Shown one piece after another: positions 46,600 to 55,585 of a stretch of 64,000 nt of DNA. A program made the position numbers and the translations under genes. Where the stretch lies: NCBI GenBank assembly GCA_041918155.1, contig JAYRWH010000018.1, positions 1 through 64,000 of the forward strand, read 5' to 3'. Every line of letters starts with the position of its first letter. The first letter of the stretch is position 1. The notes under the pieces were generated by a model that saw nothing but the letters and a program-made list of their open reading frames with translations, was not told the origin of the DNA and searched no databases. Origin of the DNA: UBA668 sp041918155. GTDB lineage: Bacteria > Actinomycetota > Acidimicrobiia > Acidimicrobiales > Ilumatobacteraceae.

Positions 46600-47235
46600 A
46601 TGACCGACACACTCAGTGCCAATGATCCCCGCTTCCTCTTCGCCGGCGCTGTCGCCACTGCCGGCCCGCTGATCGCCGCCGTCACCCCCGAACAGCTGGC
46701 CTTGCCGACGCCGTGCCCCGACTTCGACGTGCGTGCCCTCCTGGGCCATTTGCTGGTGGTGCTCGATCGCGTCGCCCTGCTCGGCGAGGGCAACGATCCG
46801 ATGGCCCTGCCCACCGCCCACACCGGTATCGCCGACGATGCCTGGCGCGGAGAGTGGATGGCCCGCGCCCACCGCGTGCAGGCCGCCTGGACCGACCCGG
46901 GCCGCCTCGCCGCCGAGATGGTGCTGCCGTGGGTGACGGCGCCCGGGGCGGCGATGCTGGCGATGTACACGTCCGAGCTCACCGTGCACACCTGGGATCT
47001 TGCCCAGGCCACCGGCCAGACGGTGGCGTGGCGCGACGACGTCGTGCAGGTGTCACTCGATGCGGCGCTGCAGGCGTTGCAGCCCGGTGATCGCGAGGCT
47101 GGGTTCGAGAAGATGCGCCCCCACCTGCCGGCCCCGCTGTCGGCCAACTTCCCGCCGTTCAAGAACGCGGTCGACGTCGCCGATCAGGCCCCGGCGATCG
47201 ACCGCCTCATCGGCTGGTACGGCCGCCGCCCCTGA
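46600..47235 (+). CDS. TIGR03086-family metal-binding (mycothiol maleylpyruvate isomerase-like) protein
   Basis: A 211-residue DinB-superfamily protein of the kind common in actinobacteria. PTPCPDFDVRALLGHLLVVLDRV is the N-terminal family segment with the first metal-ligand His; ELTVHTWDLAQATGQ carries the next. Mycothiol-dependent isomerase or transferase activity is suggested by the family, but the substrate is unknown. ATG 46600 is chosen; an earlier ATG at 46546 overlaps the promoter space of the divergent WYL gene. Confidence 0.83.
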   Translation: MTDTLSANDPRFLFAGAVATAGPLIAAVTPEQLALPTPCPDFDVRALLGHLLVVLDRVALLGEGNDPMALPTAHTGIADDAWRGEWMARAHRVQAAWTDPGRLAAEMVLPWVTAPGAAMLAMYTSELTVHTWDLAQATGQTVAWRDDVVQVSLDAALQALQPGDREAGFEKMRPHLPAPLSANFPPFKNAVDVADQAPAIDRLIGWYGRRP

Positions 47236-47246
47236 ACCCGGCAGTG

Positions 47247-47783
47247 CTACGGGAGCTGGCCGACGTGGGCCAAGGCGAGGCGGATGAGGCGGTCGTGTCC
47301 GCCGGTCATCTCCCGTCGCACCTGTTCGCTGACGGCCTGCTCGGGGGTGTACCAGGCCAGGTCGAGAGCTTCCTGGGTGGGCGTGCAATCGCCGGCCACC
47401 GGCACCACGAAGGCGAGGCTGACGGCGTGGTGGCGCGGGTCGTGAAAGCCGCTCACGTCGGGGTCGGGGAAGTACTCCACCACGGTGAACGGCGCCACCT
47501 CGGCGGGGATGCGCGGCAGCGCCACCGGGCCGAGATCCTTCTCCAGGTGGCGCAGCAGGGCATCGCGCACCCGCTCGCCGTAGAGCACGCGGCCGCTCAC
47601 CACCATCCGGCTGATCGTGCCGTCGGCGGCTTGGCGCAGCAACATCCCGACCTTCACCACCCGGCCGACATCGTCGACGCGCACGGGCACGGCGTCGACA
47701 TAGACGAGGGGGACGTTGGCGCGGATGTTCTCCAGGTGCTCGCGGGAGAGCCAGCCGGTCTTGGTGTCGAGTTGATCGCTCAT
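47247..47783 (-). CDS. Nudix-like protein with degenerate Nudix box
   Basis: A 178-residue protein resembling the actinobacterial DUF4916/Nudix-like group. The segment GRVLYGERVRDALLRHLEKD sits where the Nudix box (G-x5-E-x7-R-E-U-x-E-E-x-G-U) would be, but only the outer Gly/Glu and Arg positions fit; the E-E pair is replaced. Hydrolase activity is therefore doubtful. PDVSGFHDPRHHAVSLAFVV and ALDLAWYTPEQA are typical of the fold. It is 18 nt upstream of the C-terminal end of the subtilase gene on the same strand. Confidence 0.75.
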   Translation of the reverse strand: MSDQLDTKTGWLSREHLENIRANVPLVYVDAVPVRVDDVGRVVKVGMLLRQAADGTISRMVVSGRVLYGERVRDALLRHLEKDLGPVALPRIPAEVAPFTVVEYFPDPDVSGFHDPRHHAVSLAFVVPVAGDCTPTQEALDLAWYTPEQAVSEQVRREMTGGHDRLIRLALAHVGQLP

Positions 47784-47801
47784 GTGCTCAAGGAGGGGTC
47801 T

Positions 47802-50777
47802 TCACGGCAGGAAGTAGCCGTTGATGTCGATGATGACGTGACCAGTCTGGCTCATCATGACCGTCACCGTCCGTTCAATCGGATTGGGGGCGCCCAGCGC
47901 GAGGAAGGCTCCGCCTGCCACGGTCTGCCCGGCGAGGTAGTTGAGCGCGCTCGTGGATGGGGGATGGGCCGCGTTCGGGTAGGCCTTGAGATAACCCGGA
48001 GCAGTTGGGCCGGTGACGGTCAGGTTGGCGGAAATGCCCACGGCGTCGGTGTCGACCAGCGGGTCGGCAAGGCCGGTGATCTGCAGGGTGCGGGTGCCGC
48101 CGGCGGAGAACGGCGACGGTGTGGGCAGCCGCGAGTCGTACGCGCGGCCCGGTGCGATCGGCACGAACAGGCCGGTGGTGGCCGATGGCGCAGCGGCCGA
48201 CGTGATGTACCCCACGACATCGACCACGATCGAGCTGGCCTGCAGCGTGGACACGCTGATCGTGCCGCCGTTGCCCAAGCGGACGATGGCCGTGTTGGCC
48301 ACGACTGAGCCCGGCCCGTAGTTGATGTCGCTGTGGGCCAGCCCCGGATCGTGCACATCGGTGCCGGTGGGATCGGCCCGCAGGTAGCCGGGAGCGGTGG
48401 CGTCGGCGGACACGACGGTGACAACCAGCGCCTCGACGCCGGTCGCGGGCACGGCGGTGCCGCCGAGCCACGGCACCTCGATCGTCTCGCCGGCAGCGGC
48501 CCGCCGTGGTGCGGAGAAGCCCACTGGTAGCGGCGCGCCGGCGAGACCACGAGTGTCGGTCCAGCGCTCGGGCGTGGCGAGCGGCACGAACCGGCCGGCG
48601 GTGGAACCAGCGCCCTGGCCGTCGAGGTAGTAGCCGAGCACATCGATGAGCACGTCGCCGCCGGCGGAGAGGTACACGCTGATCCTGCCGTTCGCTCCGA
48701 GTGGTACCACCGCGAAGTTGGGGCGCACTCCGCCGGCGGCGGTGAGGTTCACCGTGCTCGTGCCACCGGTCTCGGCGCGCAGGTACGGGTAGGCCTGGAG
48801 GAAGCCCGGCCGGGTGGCGCCGACGGATGTGAGGTTGAGCACCACGGCCGACACCCCCGACGTTGGGATGCCGCCCACACCGGTGAGCGCGATGTCGATG
48901 ATCGCCTGCGCGGCGTACGGGCCGACCAGGCCGGCCGGGCCGACATGGGTGCCGGCGCGGGTGTCGAGTACACGCGTTGGGGTGGGTAAGGCGACGTACT
49001 TCGCCGGGGTCGGCGCGCTACCCGCGGTCGGCGGGGCCGGCAGCATGATCTTGCCCGCGCCGGTCTGGTTGTCGGGCCCGGCCGCGTAGAGGTCGGTGGT
49101 GAAGTGCTTCATCAGCGCGGCCGTAGCCGCGCCCGGTGCGGCCAAGCCCGCCCCTTGCAAGAGCGCCGCCATTCCGGCTGCGGTGGGCGCGGCGGCCGAT
49201 GTGCCGCGGAACGAACCGCCGAAGGCCACGCTCGCGAACCCCGACGGCGCCGAGAGGTCGGGCTTGATCCGCCCGTCGGTGGTGGGGCCCTGCGAGGAGT
49301 AGGCGGCGACCGTGTCACCCCCCGGCGGGTCGATCGCGCCGACACCGACGACGCCGGGGTTGGCCGAGTCGACGATCGGCTTCGCCGCGCTGCCGTCCAC
49401 GCTGTACCGGCCGGCCTCGGTCAGGCCCTCGGCCAATCCGATTTCCATCGTGTCGGGTTTCGTGCCGATCGATGACCCTGAGTTGAGCTTGATCCGCAGG
49501 TACGAAACCCCGTACATGTTGCCCGTGAAGTACCACGTGTCGACGGCCTCGATCGGCAAGGCGCCGCCCGTACGTTGGTTCGCGTTCATGACATTGCCGC
49601 CGCCGCCGCCATACAGGCCCGCACCCACCACCTGGCCGGCGATGGGGTTGTCGTGGTCTCCACCGGGGTACCCGTCCGGTTCCCAGAACTCGACGCCGTA
49701 GTCGGTGCGCTGGTTGGCCGGCAGGTACCAGTCGTTGCTCCAGCGCACGCCGTCCATGAGGATGCCCGCCCCGTCGAGACGCAGCCAGGTGTCGACGCCG
49801 GGGCCGGGATCGAAATCGACATAGCCCTTGTCTGCGGCCAGGGGGTGATTCGTGGTGGCGACGGTGACCTTCAGGTAGCCGTGGTCGGCATCGTTGCCGG
49901 CCGAGTTGAACCACGTCATCCCGAGCGCGACGGCGTGATCGGCGACGGCGTCGAGCGGGCCGGTGCCGTCACCCGGCCCGTCGTAGCCCGACCCGAGCGA
50001 ACGGGTGACGATGGTGACCCCGTTGGCGGCGAACCAATCGACCGCGGCCCACAGGTCCGAGGCCGTGTTGACCGTCGCGATGTACAGCTCTGCATCGGGC
50101 GCCATGTCCTTCACGACCTCGGCGACGGCGACACCGTGGTCGCCGGTGTCGGCCAGGTTGAAGATCGAGCCGTTGGGATTGCACAACGGGATGTAGAGCG
50201 GCGTGGTGTCCCGGCAGAACATGTGGCCGTTGGCGAGCGACGGGGCGCTGCCGTTCTCCGTCTCGTTCCACTTGTCCATGTCGAAGTAGTCGACGATGCC
50301 GACCTTCACCCCGAGGCCGTGCTCGCCGGCGAGCTGCCAGTCATCGGCGTTCGTGATCGCGATCTCCTCGCCCAGCTCCCCGGTGCCGGCTGCGGCCTCC
50401 GTGCGCGGGAGATGACCCGAGCGGCGCGGGTACTGCACGAAGCGGGCCGCCGGTGCGTTGGCCAACGTGTCGAGCTGCGCCACGGGCACCATTGCCTGCA
50501 ACACCTCGCCGGGAACCGAACCGGTGAAGCGCCCGCCGAGGCCCACGACCGTCGCGCGCACGGCATCGGGGTCGGCGGTGAGCACCTCGACGGGCACCAT
50601 CGGGGCAACGGCGTGGGCGCGATCAGCGCGACCCTGCGCCTCAGCGACCGCGGCGAGTAGGGCCGGGTCGGAGATCTCGATCGTGGTCGCCTGCGCCGCG
50701 GCGGAACGGGCCGCGGCCTCCACGGCGCTGGTTGCTGTGAGCAGCAGCGCAACCGCGAGCGTGGTCCAGCGCCTCAT
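47802..50777 (-). CDS. Secreted subtilisin-like serine protease with C-terminal beta repeats
   Basis: A 991-residue exported S8 peptidase. After a signal peptide (about 1-22) and a pro-region comes the catalytic domain: Asp163 in GVKVGIVDYFD, His214 in DTGDHGVAVAEV, oxyanion Asn291 in FNSAGND, and Ser527 in RGTSAAAPTAAG. From about residue 600 three similar modules of roughly 130 residues follow, opening with TRVLDTRAG, RWTDTRG and RAYDSR and each containing a V-I/V-D-V/I-x-GY strand. They look like surface- or glycan-binding modules. ATG 50777 overlaps the upstream small gene (ATGA). Longer upstream readings lack a signal peptide. Confidence 0.9.
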   Translation of the reverse strand: MRRWTTLAVALLLTATSAVEAAARSAAAQATTIEISDPALLAAVAEAQGRADRAHAVAPMVPVEVLTADPDAVRATVVGLGGRFTGSVPGEVLQAMVPVAQLDTLANAPAARFVQYPRRSGHLPRTEAAAGTGELGEEIAITNADDWQLAGEHGLGVKVGIVDYFDMDKWNETENGSAPSLANGHMFCRDTTPLYIPLCNPNGSIFNLADTGDHGVAVAEVVKDMAPDAELYIATVNTASDLWAAVDWFAANGVTIVTRSLGSGYDGPGDGTGPLDAVADHAVALGMTWFNSAGNDADHGYLKVTVATTNHPLAADKGYVDFDPGPGVDTWLRLDGAGILMDGVRWSNDWYLPANQRTDYGVEFWEPDGYPGGDHDNPIAGQVVGAGLYGGGGGNVMNANQRTGGALPIEAVDTWYFTGNMYGVSYLRIKLNSGSSIGTKPDTMEIGLAEGLTEAGRYSVDGSAAKPIVDSANPGVVGVGAIDPPGGDTVAAYSSQGPTTDGRIKPDLSAPSGFASVAFGGSFRGTSAAAPTAAGMAALLQGAGLAAPGAATAALMKHFTTDLYAAGPDNQTGAGKIMLPAPPTAGSAPTPAKYVALPTPTRVLDTRAGTHVGPAGLVGPYAAQAIIDIALTGVGGIPTSGVSAVVLNLTSVGATRPGFLQAYPYLRAETGGTSTVNLTAAGGVRPNFAVVPLGANGRISVYLSAGGDVLIDVLGYYLDGQGAGSTAGRFVPLATPERWTDTRGLAGAPLPVGFSAPRRAAAGETIEVPWLGGTAVPATGVEALVVTVVSADATAPGYLRADPTGTDVHDPGLAHSDINYGPGSVVANTAIVRLGNGGTISVSTLQASSIVVDVVGYITSAAAPSATTGLFVPIAPGRAYDSRLPTPSPFSAGGTRTLQITGLADPLVDTDAVGISANLTVTGPTAPGYLKAYPNAAHPPSTSALNYLAGQTVAGGAFLALGAPNPIERTVTVMMSQTGHVIIDINGYFLP

Positions 50778-51073
50778 CGCCGACGCGGCTTTTGACGCGG
50801 GAACGGCTCGGCCGGCGGCTGAGGCGGGGCGAATACCGAGGTCGCTTCGTCGACGGGCACGAGGATGCCCTCGTTGTCGATGTCGGTGGGCTCGGTGGGC
50901 GACGCGACCACGATCGGCGCCTCCTCCTTCGGCGGCCGCCCGAGCGCGATGTCGACGCCGAACATGCCCGCCGCAAGCACCGCGCCCGCGGTGCCGTGAC
51001 GGCGCCGCGCCGTGGCCACCGGGTCGGAGACCGGCTCGATCAGCTCGTCGGGTGCTTCCCGCTCGTGGTCCAC
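50774..51073 (-). CDS. Small protein coupled to the subtilase gene
   Basis: A 99-residue protein of unknown family. One weakly hydrophobic stretch (GTAGAVLAAGMFGVDIALG, residues 27-45) may be a membrane segment, followed by an acidic part and a Pro-rich, basic tail (EPFPRQKPRRR). GTG 51073 is 7 nt after a TAGCGT -10 box, and its TGA overlaps the subtilase ATG, so it is the leader gene of that operon. A chaperone, inhibitor or localisation role for the protease is possible but only from position. Confidence 0.7.
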   Translation of the reverse strand: MDHEREAPDELIEPVSDPVATARRRHGTAGAVLAAGMFGVDIALGRPPKEEAPIVVASPTEPTDIDNEGILVPVDEATSVFAPPQPPAEPFPRQKPRRR

Positions 51074-51080
51074 TCACCGA

Positions 51081-51086
51081 ACGCTA
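51081..51086 (-). promoter_or_regulatory. -10 box (TAGCGT) of the small gene-subtilase operon
   Basis: TAGCGT on the minus strand ends exactly 7 nt before GTG 51073. Confidence 0.5.
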
Positions 51087-51132
51087 TCGACCCCGCTGAG
51101 GGGTATCGCACGATCGCACATGTGGTATCGCG

Positions 51133-51138
51133 TACTGT
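51133..51138 (+). promoter_or_regulatory. -10 box (TACTGT) of the Nei-type glycosylase gene
   Basis: TACTGT ends exactly 7 nt before GTG 51146, and so supports that start, whose second residue is the catalytic Pro. Confidence 0.5.
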
Positions 51139-51145
51139 GTGCGTC

Positions 51146-52048
51146 GTGCCGGAAGGGGACGTGCTGCATCGCACCGCCGCTGCACTGCGGACGGCGTTGG
51201 TTGGACGCTCAATGACGCGCTTCGACGCGCCCCGCCTCTACGGCCCCCGACCTGCGGCGACGCGGGTGATCGAGCGGGTCGAGAGCCATGGCAAGCACCT
51301 TGAGATCGCGTGGGACGACGGCATCGTGCTGCACACCCACCTGCGCCTCAGTGGCTCGTGGCACCTGTACCGAGTGGGCGAGCGGTGGCGGCGCCCGATG
51401 GAACAGATGCGCGTCGTCATCGAGGTGCCCGAGTGGGTGGCGGTGTGCTTCAACGCCCCCGTGGTCGAGACCTACCGCCAGCGCGACCGCTTCCGCCATC
51501 CCGGATTCGGTCGCCTCGGCCCCGATCTGTGCACCGCCGACGACGATCAGCTCACCGAGTGTGCACGCCGCATCGGCGAGTACCCCGATCGCAAGGCGAT
51601 CATTGCCGAGGTGTTGCTCGATCAGCATGTCGCGTGTGGCGTCGGCAACGTCTTCCGCAGCGAGGTGCTGTTCGCCTGCGAACTCAGCCCGTTCGCCACG
51701 GTCGAGTCGCTCGAGCCGATCGACTGCGTGCATGTCGTCAACGCCGCGGTGCGCATGCTGCGCGCCAACCTGCAGCACGGCTATCGCGTCACGGTCGCGT
51801 CGGCGCCTGGTGGCCTCGCCGTCTACGCCCGTAACGGCCAGCGCTGCGCCCGTTGTGGCGACACGGTGCAGGTGAAGCGGGTCGGCGAGCACGCCCGCCC
51901 GCTCTACTGGTGCCCCGGTTGCCAGGTGGTGCACCAACCGGCCGCCCCTCAGCCGATCGAGCCCGCCGAGCGTGAAATGGATCCGCACCCGGCAGCAGTG
52001 AAGTACCTCGCCGACCTGCCCTGGCGCAAGACGTCACTCGCCGGCTGA
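51146..52048 (+). CDS. Fpg/Nei-family DNA glycosylase/AP lyase (Nei2-like)
   Basis: A 300-residue base-excision-repair enzyme. GTG 51146 gives the obligatory start Met-Pro-Glu-Gly-Asp, where Pro2 becomes the nucleophile after Met removal and Glu3 is catalytic. VESHGKHLEIAW contains the conserved Lys. The helix-two-turn-helix is DQHVACGVGNVFRSEVLF. A C-terminal zinc finger has CARCG and CPGC. It would remove oxidised pyrimidines and nick the AP site. The 3' end overlaps the convergent cyclase gene by 15 bp. Confidence 0.92.
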   Translation: MPEGDVLHRTAAALRTALVGRSMTRFDAPRLYGPRPAATRVIERVESHGKHLEIAWDDGIVLHTHLRLSGSWHLYRVGERWRRPMEQMRVVIEVPEWVAVCFNAPVVETYRQRDRFRHPGFGRLGPDLCTADDDQLTECARRIGEYPDRKAIIAEVLLDQHVACGVGNVFRSEVLFACELSPFATVESLEPIDCVHVVNAAVRMLRANLQHGYRVTVASAPGGLAVYARNGQRCARCGDTVQVKRVGEHARPLYWCPGCQVVHQPAAPQPIEPAEREMDPHPAAVKYLADLPWRKTSLAG

Positions 52049-55000
52049 CGCCGCCGATTCCCGCGCCGGCGCAGCCGACGGGTCGCGCCCGCACACGAGG
52101 AGCAACAGAGTCGTCCAGCCGTCGCCCAGCTGGGTGCGCGTGTCGTGGGCCGGGTGCACCTGCCCGGTGACCGCCGCGTACACACCGGTGCTCAGCCCGA
52201 TCGCCACCACGTCGCCGACCCCGATGGCGCGGGCCACCGCGGCCTCCGCTGCGAGTGCGGCCTGCTCGTTGTCGCCGAGCTGGGCCGAGGCGCCGGCAGC
52301 AGCGACATACGCGAAGACCTGGTCGAGGTAGGTGGCCCCGTGGAGATGGGTGACCGCGTCGGCATGCTCGATCGCTTCCTTCGGCCGGCCAGTGGCGGCG
52401 GCGAGGAGCGCCGCGGCAGCCCTCGTGAACGGATGCTCGTGGCCGAACGCGGGCACGGACTCGATCGCCGCCAGCGCCTCGTCGAGCTGGCCCAACTGCG
52501 CGTGCGCGAGCGCCAGGATCACCGTCGGTTCGAAGGCCTGGCCGCCGGAGGTGGCCATCTCGGTGAGTGCCCGCTGCGCGAGCGTGAGCGCCACCTGGCC
52601 CGCCCCGCGGTGCATCGCCGCGCCGGCCACCGCCATCAGCGGGAACGGTCCGTTGGATGCAGTGTCGGACATCGTCAGCAGTTCTTCACTCGTGCGATGC
52701 GCCGCGGCGTTGCGGCCCATCGCCACCTGGGTGCGCACGAGCGGCGCGAGCGCCTGGATCATGCCGAACTTGTCGTTGAGCTTCTTGAACCGTGCGCGGG
52801 CCTTCTCGGCGTAGCCGTTGGCCTCCTCCAGTTGGCCTTGCCACAGCCGGAGGTCGGCGAGCAGGGTGTCCATCATCCCCGCGGCCCAGTCGTCGCCGCG
52901 CTCGACCGCCTCGACCGACACGAGGGCGGCCAGCCGCTCGGCCTCCTCGAAGTTGCGCTCGAAGAACTCTACGAAAGCGAGCAGGCCGAGGGCCCAGCCG
53001 GTGCCGTTGCGGTCGCCGAGGCGCTCGTGGGTGGCGGCTGCATCGCTGAGCTGTTCGCGGGCCGCGGCAAGGTCGCCGGAGAGGAACGCGATCCAGGCGC
53101 GGTGCTGCTCGATGTAGGCCAGGCCGAGCTCGTCGCCGAGCCCGCGGTACAGGCCGTCGGCCTCGCCGAAGAACCATTCGGCATCGACGAGCGAGCCGCC
53201 GAACATCTCGATGAAGCCGCGCACGCGCAGCGCCTGGGCGAGCAGGTCGGTGCGCTTCGTGTCGCGCAGCAGGTCGACGGCCAGGCCCAGCTCGCGGCGG
53301 GCGTCGTCAATGCGGCCGGCCACTTGGCTGAGCGAGCCGCGCAGCCGGTAGGCCTGCGCCTCGAGTGTTTGGTCCTTGAGCTGGTGGGCAAGGGCTTGCA
53401 GCGCGTCGATGTCGGCGCCGGCTGCGGCGAAGTTGCGCTGCTCTGTGTAGGCCGTGGCCCGCGCCAACCGCAAGCGGCCGAGCTGCTCGGTCGTGGCGTG
53501 GTCGCCGCCGGCCAGATCGAGGGCGCGACTCGCATGACGGATCGCCATGCGCAGGCTGCCCGACTCCAGGGCACGGTCGGCGGCCACGGTGAGCAGTTCC
53601 ACCGCGTGGGTGATGATGTCGTCGGGCACCCCATCGACGGCGCCGAGTTCCTGCACCAGCTCGGCCGCGGACGCGGTGTGGTGGGCGCGGTCGTCATGCT
53701 GGGCGCTGCTACTGCTGAGGGCGCGGGCGACGCCCGAGTGGCGCTGAGCGCGCGCGGCCTTCGTGAGCGTCTGGTACGCCGCGTCGCGCACCGATTCGCT
53801 GCGGAACTCCCAGCGCTTGCCACGCACGTCGAGCAGGCCGATCTCGTCGAGCTCTTGCAGCAGGCTGCTGCGGAACGTCTGCCCCAACTCGACGGCGAAC
53901 TTCTCCAGCGCGCCGACGGTGCCTGACGTGCCGAGCACGGCCGCGTTCTCCAGCATCTGGCGCTCTTCGGAGGTGAGCTGGTCGAGCCGGGCGGCGATGA
54001 GCGAACGCAACGAGTCGGGCAGATCGCGCTGATCGCCGCCGGCCTCACGCAGGGCCACCAGCTCGTGCGCGAAGAGTGGGTTGCCGCCACTGCGCTCGAA
54101 GAGAGCCGCGAGCAGTGAGTCGTCCGGAGTCTCCTCCAGCAAGGCCGTGACCAACTCGTCGGTGTCCGTGCGGGTGAGCGGCTGCAGCGTGAGCGAAAGC
54201 GTGGTGGTGCGATCGGAGTGCGGCGGCCACGCGAGCTCGGTGCCCGGCCGCGCCGCGGTCACGAGCAGGAACGCATGGCGGCCGACGGAGGTGACGAGGC
54301 TCTCCAACAGATCGAGCAGCACCGGGTCGGCCCAGTGGAGATCGTCAATGCTGAGCACCATCGTGCCCTGCTCGGCGCGGATTTCGAAGACACGTGCGAC
54401 GGCGCGGTGGATCGTGCTCCGCGCCTGCGATGCATCGAGCTTGTCGAGCCCCGAGGCGTAGCCCATCAGGTGCATGAACACGTCGACGAGCTTTTCCGCA
54501 TCCGCGTCAGGCATGCCGGGGAACATCGCCCGGGCCCGTTGAAGGCCGGCGGTACGGGCCGGCCCGACCGATAGTGACGTGTCGAGATCCAGGTAGTTGG
54601 AGAGCGCAGTCGCGATCGGGAACCACACGTTGGACTCGCCGTAGGGCACGCAGGCGCCCTCCAACAGGAACACTTCGCCCTGCGCCTTCACATGCTCGAG
54701 CACCTCGTCGACGAGGCGGGTCTTGCCGACCCCGTTCTCGCCGTTGACGTGCAGGACCACGCCGCGGCGGTTGCGAGTGACGAGGTCGAACGCCGCCTCG
54801 GCGATGGCCATCTCCGCGTGGCGGCCGACAATGTGCACGTCGCGGCGCCGGCGGCGAGCCGCGCCCGGAGGGGCGGTGGGCTCGAGCGCGAGCCAGGCTG
54901 CCAACGACTGGTCGCGCCCGCGGGGCTGCAGATCGCCCATCGGCTCGTAGAGGAAGGTGTGCGACGTGAGCCCGTGGGTGGACTCGCCCACCACGACACC

Positions 55001-55513
55001 ACCGGGGGGCGCCATCGACTGCAGGCGCGAGGCCGTGTTCACGACATCGCCCATCGCCGTGTAGTCAGTGCCGGCGAGCGTGCCCACGAGCACCTCACCG
55101 GTGTTGATGCCGACCCGCATGCGCACGTCGTCGCTGCCCTCGAGCGCGCTCGTGCGCACGAACTCGGCGACGGTCTGCTGCATGCGCAGGGCAGCGCGCA
55201 CGGCCCGCTCGGGATCGTCCTCATGGGCGACGGGAGCGCCGAACAGCACGAGCATGCCGTCGCCGAGGATCTTGTCGACACGGCCACCGAACTCGCCGAC
55301 CACCTCGACAAGTTGCTCGAAGCACGTGTCGATGAGGCGCTTGACCTGCTCGGGATCCATCCGCTCGGCGAGGCGGGTGAAGCCGACGAGATCGGCGAAC
55401 AGCACCGTGACGATGCGCCGCTCCTCGGGCTGCGCGAGCGCGACTGCGTGACCGCACGCCGGGCAGAACCTGGCGTCGGCGGGTATCTCGGAACCGCAGG
55501 CGGTGCATTGCAT
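52034..55513 (-). CDS. Class III nucleotide cyclase with zinc ribbon, AAA-type ATPase and TPR-like region
   Basis: A 1159-residue regulator. A zinc ribbon (Cys3, Cys6, Cys17, Cys20) precedes the cyclase domain with metal-binding Asp41 (FADLVGFT) and Asp85 (LGDGMLVLFG), Lys81, and Asn159/Arg163 (VVNTASRLQ), so the main catalytic residues are present. An ATPase domain follows with Walker A GENGVGKT (258-265) and SIDDLHWADPVLLDLLESL. The remaining 600 residues are alpha-helical repeats of TPR type. Similar multi-domain proteins occur in large numbers in actinobacteria as signal integrators. ATG 55513 is chosen because TACGCT lies 9 nt upstream; GTG 55540 is less likely. Confidence 0.9.
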   Translation of the reverse strand: MQCTACGSEIPADARFCPACGHAVALAQPEERRIVTVLFADLVGFTRLAERMDPEQVKRLIDTCFEQLVEVVGEFGGRVDKILGDGMLVLFGAPVAHEDDPERAVRAALRMQQTVAEFVRTSALEGSDDVRMRVGINTGEVLVGTLAGTDYTAMGDVVNTASRLQSMAPPGGVVVGESTHGLTSHTFLYEPMGDLQPRGRDQSLAAWLALEPTAPPGAARRRRRDVHIVGRHAEMAIAEAAFDLVTRNRRGVVLHVNGENGVGKTRLVDEVLEHVKAQGEVFLLEGACVPYGESNVWFPIATALSNYLDLDTSLSVGPARTAGLQRARAMFPGMPDADAEKLVDVFMHLMGYASGLDKLDASQARSTIHRAVARVFEIRAEQGTMVLSIDDLHWADPVLLDLLESLVTSVGRHAFLLVTAARPGTELAWPPHSDRTTTLSLTLQPLTRTDTDELVTALLEETPDDSLLAALFERSGGNPLFAHELVALREAGGDQRDLPDSLRSLIAARLDQLTSEERQMLENAAVLGTSGTVGALEKFAVELGQTFRSSLLQELDEIGLLDVRGKRWEFRSESVRDAAYQTLTKAARAQRHSGVARALSSSSAQHDDRAHHTASAAELVQELGAVDGVPDDIITHAVELLTVAADRALESGSLRMAIRHASRALDLAGGDHATTEQLGRLRLARATAYTEQRNFAAAGADIDALQALAHQLKDQTLEAQAYRLRGSLSQVAGRIDDARRELGLAVDLLRDTKRTDLLAQALRVRGFIEMFGGSLVDAEWFFGEADGLYRGLGDELGLAYIEQHRAWIAFLSGDLAAAREQLSDAAATHERLGDRNGTGWALGLLAFVEFFERNFEEAERLAALVSVEAVERGDDWAAGMMDTLLADLRLWQGQLEEANGYAEKARARFKKLNDKFGMIQALAPLVRTQVAMGRNAAAHRTSEELLTMSDTASNGPFPLMAVAGAAMHRGAGQVALTLAQRALTEMATSGGQAFEPTVILALAHAQLGQLDEALAAIESVPAFGHEHPFTRAAAALLAAATGRPKEAIEHADAVTHLHGATYLDQVFAYVAAAGASAQLGDNEQAALAAEAAVARAIGVGDVVAIGLSTGVYAAVTGQVHPAHDTRTQLGDGWTTLLLLVCGRDPSAAPARESAASAGE

Positions 55514-55522
55514 CAGCAGGCC

Positions 55523-55528
55523 AGCGTA
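55523..55528 (-). promoter_or_regulatory. -10 box (TACGCT) of the cyclase gene
   Basis: TACGCT on the minus strand ends 9 nt before ATG 55513 and decides between the two possible starts. Confidence 0.45.
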
Positions 55529-55585
55529 GGCGACATCCACCCTGAGGCGGCCCCGGGATTCGGGCAGGATCGGGAGCTGGTGGGG

